A DNA stretch of 64,000 nucleotides from assembly GCA_963693365.1 (NCBI GenBank), contig CAVNZM010000004.1, positions 5,704,001 to 5,768,000 on the forward strand, written 5' to 3'. Shown piece after piece: positions 9,507 through 19,204 of this stretch. Both the position numbers and the translations under genes were made by a program. Below the pieces are notes generated by a model, which made no database searches, was not told the origin of the DNA, and worked only from the letters and a program-made list of their open reading frames with translations. Position 1 is the stretch's first letter. Every line of letters starts with the position of its first letter. The DNA comes from Amoebidium appalachense (taxonomy: Eukaryota; Ichthyosporea).

Positions 9507-11535
9507 CTGCAGGATTGTGGGCTGACGGCAGCCACACACAATACAAACGAATGTCGAGGGCAAGCGTGTAGGCAGCCACCTGGCGGCATACACGGTTCAG
9601 GCGTCGGGATGCTGAACGACCCTTAGCAACAGCCCCAAGCAGCGCCGTCGAATCAAGGCCCCAAAGGTAGCGGGAGCCCCGGGCAGCCGTAGACCGACCT
9701 AATCGACAAAGCCCCAGGAGCAAGGCTTCTCCCTCCAGAATGTTGATGTGGTCGGAGTGGCGCCAACGATGACTGATGTTGGTGGTCCACCGGCCACCAA
9801 CAGCTGCCAGGATAGGTGCCGGGGGGCGGACGGGCTTGGCTCGTGCACAGGACCAGACAGCTGGCTGTAGTGGCCACGCCGGTTGCAGTGAGGCAGCACT
9901 TCTCGGAGAAGCGTTGCTGGAAGCACCCGGGACAGCACTGCACCACCCAACAAGGAAGCATCAGTGCAGAACATGGTGCTAGCAAACCTAGAACGCAAAT
10001 CACAACGCATCAAAGGGGCCAAAGCACACATCGCCTGAAGCTCCCACACCACGGGCGGGGGAAGGGGCTGTTCCCGACCCCCCAGCTGCTCCACAAAACT
10101 GTAGACGGCACTCAGAACCGACAAAAGCGGCCGCTGCAGCAGTGCCGCCCACACCCAACCACCAAGCAACTGCTGCAAACGGAGCTGCGTGACGACACCA
10201 CGACGCAACACGGCCTGGGTTTCCGCCACCAGACGGCACAAGGAAGCGCCAGACGGGCGCAATATCCCAGAGCGATGCATTTCCAGGCCTAGCAGCACCA
10301 TAGAGGACGACGAACCAGCAGCCACATCCTTCTTGACATTGGAGGGAAGACCAGCCGGGCCGGTGACGCCATGATACGATTCACGCTGACGATTGATGGC
10401 GGTGGCATCTGTGCCGACCCAGCCACAGTCGTCCACATACAGGGCATGCTGCGTGGCCTCCACAGGCCGCGGCACTATCGCACAGAGGCGCTCAATGCGG
10501 GGCATGCCGGCTCGGTCAGCCAACTGCCCATGGACGTCTTGAGCCACAAGCACAGAATGCACCCAGCCCATGGGCACGGTCTTGAGGGCCGGGTACACAA
10601 GCCGGTCGGGCCCAGAAATGCCAACAGCCTCCGAAGACACAGGCGGCAATCCGAAGTACCGCCACAGCCACTCGGGGGCAAGAAGACGATGGAACTGGTT
10701 GTCCATGTCCGACTTGCCAAAATAGAGGCAATCCTCAGGCCCCAGCAACAGATCGGCAAAATCGGCAGGGTTGGGCAGGTGCACCTGGAGGGCAGGATGA
10801 TCACGGGCAAAGAAAAGGTTGCCACGGCGGCCGTCAAAAATGACGCGGGCTCTGGTGTCTTTGGGGACCCCAAACAGCCCATTGATGGCCAGTGGTTTTT
10901 CCTTCGCCTCGAAATAGTGCACCATGCCGCAGTCTTGAAGCCGAAGAAGCAGGGGACCGTATTCCCCACTGGGAACGTGATGCGCCGGTCGGATGCGGCG
11001 CAGCTCTGCAGGCGTCGGCGGAACAGGCTTGAGAAGGCCGCCGTCGCAGTTGGCCAAAAACGGCTGGCAGCGTAGGAGACAAAAACTGCAACACGTCCAC
11101 TGTGGCTCCAACCCCAGGGGGTGGCAAAGCGGCATTTGCCGCCGTGAGAGGTAGCCATCCTGTCAATACAGGGTAGGCCGCGGGGAACGCAGCCAAGACA
11201 CTACTCGCAGGCTGAGCGTCGTAGACACCCGCGCGTATAGCATCGTAGCTGGCCTTAAGGACAAAGGTCCACAGGGCATGGTGGTGACTGTTCAGCAACC
11301 GGGTCGGGAATGGGCAAGGGCCGCCTGCCCACAGCTCGTTGAGGGCACCAAGACAACGGTTAGCCAAGGTAACCCCCTTCAGGCGGTGAGACAGACGTTG
11401 CCGACAGCGTTGACTCCGTAGACGGGCTTGTCCAGAACGGTCCGGCACAGGAATGGCCGGAACAGGGAACAAATCAGAGGCGGCAAAGACATGACGTGGC
11501 ATAGCTGTGGAATCCTTAGAAAAATTAGGGGGCAT
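9481..11535 (-). pseudogene. DIRS RT-RNase H of copy 1, frameshifted
   Basis: Polymerase of the element: RT copies the RNA, RNase H removes it. The N-terminal ~135 residues start at ATG 11535 (MPPNFSKDST..). A 1-nt insertion near 11070 moves the frame to the 478-residue ORF 9699-11135, which contains VIFDGRRGN, the first Asp block KSDMDNQFH (residues 141-149), PMGWVHSVLVAQD, and the catalytic YVDD (233-236). RNase H follows with FCTDASLLGGAV, then after a second shift DHINILEGEALLLGL and HNPADGPSRFSG, ending at TGA 9481. HINxLE and NPADxxSR are typical of DIRS RNase H. Two indels separate this copy from one continuous frame; both sit in short C or GC runs. Confidence 0.88.
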
Positions 11536-11612
11536 ATTTAATCAAGGGCACGTGGCAGGAAGCCACAAGAAAATAATATACAGAACCGCGTGCCGAACCC
11601 CGAAAGGGCCGT

Positions 11613-12646
11613 TTAGGCCCTGTGCCCACCGGTCCCCGGAGGGGTCGATGGACCGGCTCCGGATGGGCCACTGCCGGGACCGCGCCGAGCCCGGGTGACT
11701 TCGGCGAGGGTCTTGGCTTGACGAACAGCCCGGGTGGCCAAGGCAGGGGGCAGGGGCAGGCTGCGCGCAGGGAGCTCCTCAAACTGCTCTGCAACAGCCC
11801 AGTCCCCGTTGGACTGATCAGCAGTCTGCACAGCCAGCAGACGGCGCACACCAACTTCCACAGCAGGTGACTCCTTGCGGGCCTTAGGGTCGGCGGCCAG
11901 CAGCAGATCCAGCATACGGGCAAGCGTCAGAGCCTCCCGTTTGTTGCGGTAGCTGACACAATCCGCCGCGTGGACAGCCGCAGTGACCGAGGCCTGGTCA
12001 GCCAAGGTGCTCTTGAGGTAGGAAGGGGCCAGACGTTCTTTGACGCGCAGGTTGACTTTGGCACCGGAGGAGAGCAGATAAAGGCTGGGGGTGGGTTTGG
12101 AACGGCCAGAGGAACGACGGCGGCGAGAGGAATCAGAATCCTTACTCGACGATGGGTTGTCTTCACTGCCGGTGTCGTACGCATAGACAGGCTCCTTGCC
12201 CTTTGCCCGCGCAGACAGCGTGCTCAGCAGGCCGCCGGCAGAGGGCTTCTTGGGGCGACCAGACTGGGCAACAGAGAGGGCTTGCACTTGGGCAGAAAGC
12301 GCCTGCAGCTGCTCTTGGACGTCTACACACCGTCAGAACGCCGCTGGGGAGAGGGCGACCCAGGTGGGGGGGAGGCACGGCCGCTGCGAGGAGTGCGACA
12401 GAGCAAGTGGAGCTGGTCGGTGACTTTCCAACCGACCATCTCAGGGTCATCAAAAGCCACCGAGCGCGCCTTGAGGGCTGAAACCACACTGTTGACGGTT
12501 TCTGCCGGCAGGCTGTTCCAGGGGAGGGCGTTGGACTGCAAAACGGCCAGACTTTTGAGACTTGCGTCGTCCGCATCGGTAGAGATCTCCAAAAGCTTTT
12601 CGAGGAGAGCGGCCCCCTTGGCGACCAGAGCAGATGGAGGGGCCAT
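11613..12646 (-). pseudogene. DIRS gag of copy 1, one 2-nt frameshift
   Basis: Starts at ATG 12646 (MAPPSALVAKG) and ends with GTGGHRA* at 11613. Compared with the intact 351-residue gag at 19205-20260 it has 2 extra bases (CTACACACC for CTACACC) near 12325 that break the frame after QRRSDGV; downstream the same protein resumes (LSVAQSGRPKK, SSKVNLRVKERL-like, NKREALTLARMLDLLL). A Ser/Arg-rich middle (RRRRSSGRSK) could bind nucleic acid. No CCHC motif. Confidence 0.88.
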
Positions 12647-12873
12647 TGCAATGCTCACAAACCAGACTAGAGCACGAAAACTTGAAAACGAAGACTGGAA
12701 AATGCAAAAACGTGGGAAAACCGACACCGCAAAAAACGTCCGAAAACCAGCTAAAACGCAACGGCGCAAACGCAAAACTCTTACCAGATGCTGCCGAAGC
12801 TAAGCGCGCGCTCCTGGGCAAAAACAACTAGAGAAAAAACGAACAAGAGCGCGAAAAATGAGGACTAGAGTTG
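12647..12873 (-). other. DIRS 5' leader of copy 1
   Basis: Untranslated leader between A1 and gag, same as other copies, with the CATCTGGTAAGAG segment that resembles a 5' splice site. Confidence 0.7.
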
Positions 12874-13353
12874 CAAAAACTTAGCTAAAAAATTGGGCCT
12901 AAAGAGACCTAAACGCGCTCAGTAGCGCCGCAACTGACCTCCCTGGGGCCGCGCGAGCTCTAGAGCGCGGCCCACATTTTTGCCTCTGGAAATATGAAGA
13001 AATGATTTAGAACCTATCAAATCCATGAAATCTACCAAAATGGAATTTTTGCTGCACATCAACCAATGAAAAATTTTCACAAGTGGCTAAAACCCCTAGA
13101 TTATAAAGACCAAATCGATTGCCGCCCATTTCGGACTAGATATAACTTAAACTCATCAATATATCCATATGGCATATCCCACAGAACATAAAAACAGCTA
13201 CAGCTCCCTAAATAAAAATGCTAGCAGCCTGAAACTTTGCACACACATCAAACACACCATGGCCTACAGCATTATACTACCACGAAGTTTACAGCACACT
13301 CGCAACACACAATTTCACTCCAACGGGGCTATCTAATTCTCAAACTTAATATT
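12874..13353 (-). repeat. A1 module of copy 1, lacking a 21-nt GT..AG segment
   Basis: Full A module except that, in element sense, AAGTTT is followed directly by GAGAATTAG. All other A modules have a 21-nt piece here that begins GTAAACG and ends TTTGCAG. See findings. Confidence 0.88.
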
Positions 13354-13589
13354 TAATGTGGTTTTCTTTGCAGGAGAATTAGATAGCCCCGTTGGAGTGA
13401 ACTTGTGTGTTGCGAGTGTGCTGTAAACTTCGTAGTAGTTGCATGTTGTGTTTGATGTGTGTGCAAAGTTTCAGGCTGCTAACATTTTTATTTAGGGAGC
13501 TGTAGCTGTTTTTATGTTCTGTGGGATATGCCATATGGATATATTGATGAGTTTTAGTTATATCTAGTCCGAAATGGGCGGCAATTTTT
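13354..13589 (+). mobile_element. Partial A module, inverted against A1 of copy 1
   Basis: Forward A module from GGTTTTCTTTGCAGG to GGGCGGCAATT, where it stops. Its first few bases (TAATGTG) are rearranged. With 12874-13353 it makes an imperfect inverted pair around 13353. Confidence 0.8.
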
Positions 13590-13730
13590 CTTTTGACTGG
13601 ATTTATTCGACGGAAAGATATGCAAGTATGCACGGCATACTGAGAAGACAATAAAAACTTCACGAGTTATCCAGTAACAAGTGCATACTGAGATACCTGA
13701 ACACTGTGTGAAAATCATATAAATACTCAA
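13590..13730. other. Short unassigned spacer
   Basis: No recognised content. Confidence 0.4.
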
Positions 13731-14010
13731 TTCTTGTGCCGTCACTCTTTACTCGCCCCAGCAAGGGGATAGATTACTTGCAGTGTCGTGTGTAGGTGCC
13801 TAGGCTGCAAACACAAACACATGTGCTCTCCAAGGAGACACATTTTAGATGGCAGGCCATCACCACAGCCACTCATGGGAGGGTGGGCGGGAAAAACAAA
13901 ACACTTAACTAGAGAAAACAACCGTTTACGGGCCTCAGGAGGCCCTGCCAACTTGCTAGACTAAGGACACATTCTGCTCAGGAGCAGTGCCAGCGACTGA
14001 GAGGCCTACG
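13731..14010 (-). mobile_element. Diverged relative of the B-A terminal region
   Basis: TTCTTGTGCCGTCACTCTTT then GCCCCAGCAAGGGGATA at 13731-13772 matches the reverse complement of the B end (TTCTTATGCCAACGTCGTCTTT..GCCCCAGCAAGGGGATA), followed by a counterpart of the other B hairpins (GGTGCCTAGG, GTGCTCTCC-AA-GGAGACAC) and then A-like traces (GGGTGGGC, AACACTTAACTAGAG, GGGCCT, CTGCTCAGGAGCAG). Overall identity is low outside the hairpins, so this is another subfamily. Confidence 0.6.
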
Positions 14011-14026
14011 AATCTGCGGGCTAGCG

Positions 14027-14185
14027 GTTTATATACACGCAGGATATGGCTCACAACATCCGATTGGCTACAGGGGAATGTAAAGACCAAATATGGCTAC
14101 ACTTAAACAAGACCAATCATTGCACTTACATTTACGTACAGAGAACTGATTGGCTAAGCCATACCTAGAGACTAACCAATCGGAA
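14027..14185 (-). promoter_or_regulatory. CCAAT/TATA cluster
   Basis: TTTATATACAC at 14028-14038 (TGTATATAAA on the minus strand) with four CCAAT boxes upstream in that reading: ATTGG 14063, CCAAT 14112, ATTGG 14149, CCAAT 14176. This is a promoter-like arrangement pointing left into the diverged B-A region. It may belong to the diverged DIRS-type element; no transcript is known. Confidence 0.45.
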
Positions 14186-14303
14186 TGCAAAGTAGTTGGC
14201 AGTTCGAATTCCACTGGCACATGTCACTTCGTCGTCGTGGCTGCATACTCAATGTGACGACCAACAGAATTCAACAAAAAGTCTAAAGTGTTCACATTGC
14301 CAG

Positions 14304-16064
14304 CTAGTGTAGCAGATACCCGGAGGGAAAGAGGTAAAACGCGACATAAAATTCACACCTATCAACATGCTTGCGATTAAAAAGGTCAGCACAAAAGTGG
14401 CACCAGCGGCGATGAAAACAAGAATTACAGCGCCACTGCACAACTTCCCAGGCAATATCAACATCAGAGCACCTTACAGACTTATCTACTAGGGTGGTAT
14501 CCATACGTACAGCAGGGGAAATGTATCCTGCCAAAGCCTCCAAAAAGCGATAATGATCAGTACGGTTTTGCCTAAGGAACATAACACATGCCGACTGAGT
14601 TTTACCTTTGATTTCTCTATCAGAACGAGAAAGAAACTTATACTGCGTATGGTAATAACGCGAAAAGGCAGAAAAAACAGGAAGAGAAAAGAAAGAGGGA
14701 GTGAGATAGCGAGAGGAAGAATCAGGTGGAAAGAGGGTAGGCTGAGGACATTCAGAAGTAGCGTTGGTGAATCCGGGGGGAAGAGGGATGGAGGGAGGGG
14801 GGGGAAAGAAAGCATAAAGAGGGTGACCATCAGGTAGCCTAACTAAATGAAAACAAAAACGAAGAGACAATTCCTCCATACGACAAACAGCAGACGACAA
14901 TCCATACATACTGATTAAGGGAGGCACAAACCGAGTACGAAACAAAGTGCGCAGCGCAGTACCCTGAAAATCGTCGAACTCGTTCAGCGCCATTGCCGCC
15001 TCGCGAGGTGGGGCGCAGGCCAATAGCGGAAGTCCATATTCGAAAGTCGGCCGTAAAAAAGTTTTATAGTAGAGAAGAAGGTTCGTAGGATGGATCACAG
15101 ACTCCTGTTGAAACATATTTGACACGATGTGAAGCTTACCCTTCGCACGAGCGATCCGTGCCGTGAGGAGCTTGCGGAAATCAATACCCCGTGCAGTAAA
15201 AGGAATACCCAAATAGTCATAGGTGCTCTGAACAGGAATAGGAAGACCGGCCAATCGAAAGGAAGTGTTCTTCGAAAAAGTAGCACACTTTGCAATTTCA
15301 ACTGTCATGAGATTCTCGGTGCACCATTGATCCACCTGACGAAGCATCTGGTGCATGACATCTTCGGTTAAGGAACAAAGAACAATATCGTCCGCAAAAA
15401 GGAGACCCGGTACACGGCGGGTATGCAGTTGGCCAAAGGGTTCGAGGGCGCAGGCTAAATCGTCAATGAAAACGTCAAACAACAACGGACTCAGGAGGGA
15501 CCCCTGCAGAAAACCCCGGGAACGGGAAAAACCGGGTGTTGATGTTCCATTGACCGCCGCTCGTCCGCGAGTGGTATCGAACAACGCTTGCAGAAGACGG
15601 CCAAAGGGGGCTGGTAAGCCCAGCATAGCCAGCTTATGCCATAACAAACCAGTGGGTACGGTGTCGTAGGCGTTCTTAAGGTCGATGAAGACAACGTGTG
15701 GAGAGCCAGAAGTAATGGATTCATGGAGTAACAGACTGTGAGTATAACACGAATAGGCATGACGAAAGCCCCCTTGAAGCGAAGAAAGACGGAACACGGC
15801 GTTTAAAGAATCGTCGGTGTTAAACGCGCGAAGCATGCAACCGTCGAAGAGCCGACGAAAAACGCTGGTAAGTGTGACGGGACGAAAGTCGTTAATGACC
15901 CCCTGCGATACCTTCTTACGAACGGACGTAATGATTGTGTCAAGCCACGAATTTGGAATAAACCCGAGTTCGAAAAAAGCCCAAAAAAACTCACTAAGAA
16001 GGAGAGCAAAAGGCGGGGGCGGGGGGGGACTCTGCACGATTACGGGGCGGAAGCACGGGAGAAT
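14304..16064 (-). pseudogene. LINE reverse transcriptase to C-terminal end (segment 4)
   Basis: Non-LTR retrotransposon polymerase, open for about 585 codons and ending at 14304. Motifs in order: WLDTIITSVRKK, NDFRPVTLTSVFRRLFDG, QGGFRHAYSCYTH, VFIDLKNAYDTVP (first catalytic Asp), SRGFLQGSLLSPLLFDVFIDD, PGLLFADDIVL (catalytic FADD), AKCATFSKN, STYDYLGIPF, then a connection region, and a C-terminal Cys/His motif WCHFCADLFNRKHVDRC (CX2C..HX3C), the usual LINE C-terminal zinc-finger-like element. The upstream part of the same protein lies at 16567-17427, separated by an inserted A module. The apparent N-terminal extension of this frame through 16199 is read from that inserted repeat. Target-primed reverse transcription would be its role; here it is inactive because of three insertions. 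Confidence 0.92.
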
Positions 16065-16566
16065 ATTAAGTTTGTAAACGTGTTTTCTTTGCAGGAGAAT
16101 TAGATAGCCCCGTTGGAGTGAAATTGTGTGTTGCGAGTGTGCTGTAAACTCCGTGGTAGTATAATGTTGTAGGCCATGGTGTGTTTGATGTGTGTTCAAA
16201 GTTTCAGGCTGCTAGCATTTTTATTTAGGGAGCTGTAGCTGTTTTTATGTTCTGTGGGATATGCCATATGGATATATTGATGAGTTTGAGTTATATCTAG
16301 TCCGAAATGGGCGGCAATCGATTTGGTCTTTATGATCTAGGGGTTTTAGCCACTTGTGAAAATTTTTCATTGGTTGATGTGCAGCAAAAATTCCATTTTG
16401 GTAGATTTCATGGATTTGATAGGTTCTAAGTCATTTCTTCATATTTCCATAGGCAAAAATGTGGGCCGCCCTCTATAATGAGCTTGCGCGGCCCCAGGGA
16501 GGTCAGTTGCGGCGCTACTGAGCGCGTTTAGGTCTCTTTAGGCCCAATTTTTTAGCTAAGTTTTTG
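16065..16566 (+). mobile_element. Solo A module inserted in LINE RT
   Basis: Module A without B, ending at GCTAAGTTTTTG. The LINE on the minus strand reads ..LFKI|LPCFRPV.. when it is skipped (AAGATT-CTCCCG), so the insertion point is exact; flanks share AAT or GAAT. Antisense to the LINE. Loss of B at the end of A suggests truncation or use of an internal end. Confidence 0.88.
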
Positions 16567-17427
16567 GAATCTTGAAAAGCACGGGAGGAAGAGCATCCGG
16601 CCCACACGCCTTGCGGGGTTTTAACGCCCGTATAGCACCAAAAACAGCCGAAGAGTTGAAATAACTATGAAAAGTGCCCGGGAACGATCATCGGTCCAGC
16701 TCCCAACTTGGGGTCTGGGAGAGGTCAGCGGGCGGTGATGGAACCGTGGACACGTTAGGAAGCGAAAATAGGGAAGCATAATAGTCATCGACGGATTCAG
16801 CAATGGAGATGGAAGGAGACGGGGCATAGACTTGCACGGAAGGCCCAAACCGACCGGCGGATTTCCAGACCGATAATGCTTCCCGTAGAGGCAACAACTG
16901 TCGTAGGGACTGCAAAACGTGAGACTGGCTCAGCCGAACGGAAGGGTACTCAACCGTGCCCACCACCTGCTCGCCAAGGGCAAAAAGGAACTCAACAAAC
17001 TCATTATAACAAACCTCCAAAATAGCCGGGTTCCGCTGCGCACGGGCGTCGCGCACTGCGGCAAGAAAGAAGCCATGAACCGACTTATGCTCCTTGACAG
17101 CGAGTAACTGGCTTAACTTGTGCTTGAAACCGCGAGATAAGAGGCGGCGGTTAGTCTGAGTAGCCCCGCCGAAGTGAACAGGGAAGGAAACCGAAAATTC
17201 TACAGGGGAATGGTCCGAACTACGCCGTAAGGAATCGGGTGGGGAAATTACTCGAAGGGTGGAGTCCCAAAACGAGGCACCCCAGTAAGTCACGTGGTTA
17301 GCGAAAACGCGAGGAAGACGGACAAGGTGCTTTCGAAGAAGGTTGGCGAGGACACGAGCACGGTCAGAAAAAGGACGAAACTGTGCTGGGGACGGGGTAT
17401 GTTCCCTATCACACGGAACCACTGGAC
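16567..17427 (-). pseudogene. LINE endonuclease C-terminus and RT N-terminus (segment 3)
   Basis: Continues the LINE protein after GDFN: the open frame (16688-17422) includes WGASFWDSTLRVI and the endonuclease end RRSSDHSPVEFSV (SDHxP carries the catalytic Asp-His of the AP-endonuclease fold), then an RT leader region. A small frameshift near 16690 leads to the block ALKPRKACGPDALPPVLFK, the KxxGPDxxP signature preceding the RT core, ending at the solo A insertion. Inactive. Confidence 0.88.
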
Positions 17428-17430
17428 AAT

Positions 17431-18116
17431 ATTAAGTTTGTAAACGTGTTTTCTTTGCAGGAGAATTAGATAGCCCCGTTGGAGTACAATTGTGTGTTGC
17501 GAGTGTGCTGTAAACTTCGTGGTAGTATGTTGTAGGCCATGGTGTGTTTGATGTGTGTGCAAAGTTTCAGGCTGCTAGCATTTTTATTTAGGGAGCTGTA
17601 GCTGTTTTTATGTTCTGTGGGATATGCCATATGGATATATTGATGAGTTTGAGTTATATCTAGTCCGAAATGGGCGGCAATCGATTTGGTCTTTATGATC
17701 TAGGGGTTTTAGCCACTTGTGAAAAATTTTCATTGGTTGATGTGCAGCAAAAAATTCCATTTTGGTAGATTTCATGGATTTGATAGGTTCTAAGTCATTT
17801 CTTCATATTTCCATAGGCAAAAATGTGGGCTGCGCTCTATAATGAGCTTGCGCGGCCCCAGGGAGGTCAGTTGCGGCGCTACTGAGCGCGTTTAGGTCTC
17901 TTTAGGCCCAATTTTTTAGCTTAGTTTTTGCCCACCCACCACACCCTTTGCCTATTTAGGCACTAGGCTACGTTTTTTGAGCATGTTTCTGTATGACATT
18001 TGTCATTCTTTTCATTGCTCCTGTGGAGCACACCTGTGCCTGCTTGTGAGATTGATCCACAGACACCGGCTCATGTATCCCCTTGCTGGGGCTGGTAAAG
18101 ACGACGTTGGCATAAG
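17431..18116 (+). mobile_element. A-B unit inserted in LINE endonuclease
   Basis: Complete A+B unit, 686 bp. The interrupted LINE reads GGDFN-type GDFNC|PVVPCD when it is skipped; AAT is present at both edges (17428-17430 and 18117-18119) where the target has one AAT. Antisense to the LINE. Confidence 0.9.
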
Positions 18117-18465
18117 AATTGAAGTCACCAATAAAAACTTGAGAAACGGGAATTTGGTTAACCACGGCTGACAAAGTGTCAGTACCTAACGACGGAGGAA
18201 AGTACACGAAAGACAAAGTCCACGCACGAAACTGAATGGTGACGAAATACTCATGTGCCGCAATGACCCTGCAATCCGAACGAATGCTAGGATTGGCTAA
18301 AACCGCGATGCCGCCTCGGGAGAAACCAGTCGATGACGAAGACCCAATCAAAAATCCGGATTGCTCCAACTGATGATGATTATAGAACCATGTCTCGGCA
18401 AGAACAACAAAAGAATAGGCACGAACAGAGTCGAAAATGTATTGCAATTGCGAGGATTGTAAACC
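18117..18465 (-). pseudogene. LINE AP-endonuclease, central part (segment 2)
   Basis: Encodes NGLQSSQL-type start GLQSSQLQYIFDS, VVLAETWF (the LxET motif with the metal-binding Glu), GFSRGGIAVLAN, and FIGDFN (GDFN motif), all hallmarks of the apurinic-endonuclease domain of LINE ORF2. Bounded left by an A-B unit and right by DIRS copy 2. This nuclease would nick the target to prime reverse transcription. Confidence 0.9.
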
Positions 18466-18978
18466 ATATTTAGTTTGTAAACGTGTTTTCTTTGCAGGAG
18501 AATTAGATAGCCCCGTTGGAGTGACATTGTGTGTTGCGAGTGTGCTGTAAAATTCGTAGTAGTAGCATGTTGTAGGCCTTGGTGTGTTTGATGTGTGTGC
18601 AAAGTTTCAGGCTGCTAGCATTTTTATTTAGGGAGCTGTAGCTGTTTTTATGTTCTGTGGGATTGCGATATGGATATATTGATGAGTTTTAGTTATATCT
18701 AGTCCGAAATGGGCGGCAATTGATTTGGTCTTTGTGATCTAGGGGTTTTAGCCACTTGTGAAAATTTTCATTGGTTGATGTGCAGCAAAAATTCCATTTT
18801 GGTAGATTTCATGGATTTGATAGGTTTTAAGTCATTTCTTCATATTTCCATATGCAAAAATGTGGGCCGCGCTATATAATGAGCTTGCGCGGCCCGAGGG
18901 AGGTCAGTTGCGGCGCTACTGAGCGCGTTTAGGTCTCTTTAGGCCCAATTTTTTAGCTAAGTTTTTGCTAAGTTTTTG
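18466..18978 (+). repeat. A1 module of copy 2
   Basis: Starts ATATTTAGTTTGTAAACG, ends with a short local duplication of GCTAAGTTTTTG before the leader. Confidence 0.88.
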
Positions 18979-19204
18979 CAACTCTAGTCCCCGTTTTTCG
19001 CGCTGTTGTTCGTTTTTTCTCTGTTGTTTTTGCCCAGGAGCGCGCGCTTAGCTTCGGCAGCATCTGGTAAGAGTTTTGCGTGCGCGCCGTTGCGTTTTAG
19101 CTGGTTTTCGGACGTTTTTTGCGGTGTCGTTTTTCCCGCGTTTTTGCATTTTCCAGTCTTCGTTTTCAAGTTTTCGTGCTCTAGTCTGGTTTGTGAGCAT
19201 TGCA
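18979..19204 (+). other. DIRS 5' leader of copy 2
   Basis: Shared leader with the CATCTGGTAAGAG segment. The gag frame stays open upstream to 19076, but that stretch is the leader and is shared by copies whose gag is dead. Confidence 0.65.

Larger units (their letters stand above)
7783..13353 (-). mobile_element. DIRS/PAT-type YR retrotransposon, copy 1 (complete layout)
   Basis: About 5.6 kb in the order A1 (12874-13353), leader, gag, RT-RNase H, YR, B1, A2, B2 (7783). Split direct repeats of the form A1-[ORFs]-B1-A2-B2 together with a tyrosine recombinase and no DDE integrase are diagnostic of the PAT/Ngaro-like side of DIRS elements. The left flank is a LINE RT fragment and the right flank is another partial A module in opposite orientation. 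YR is intact; gag and RT each carry small frameshifts. Confidence 0.9.

Noticed and set aside
9776-11075. Long plus-strand ORFs over DIRS RT
   Set aside because: Shadows of the minus-strand polymerase in GC-rich DNA.
17290-17562. Recurrent minus-strand peptide starting MHTHQTHHGLQH
   Set aside because: Antisense reading of module A in every copy; no independent evidence of translation.
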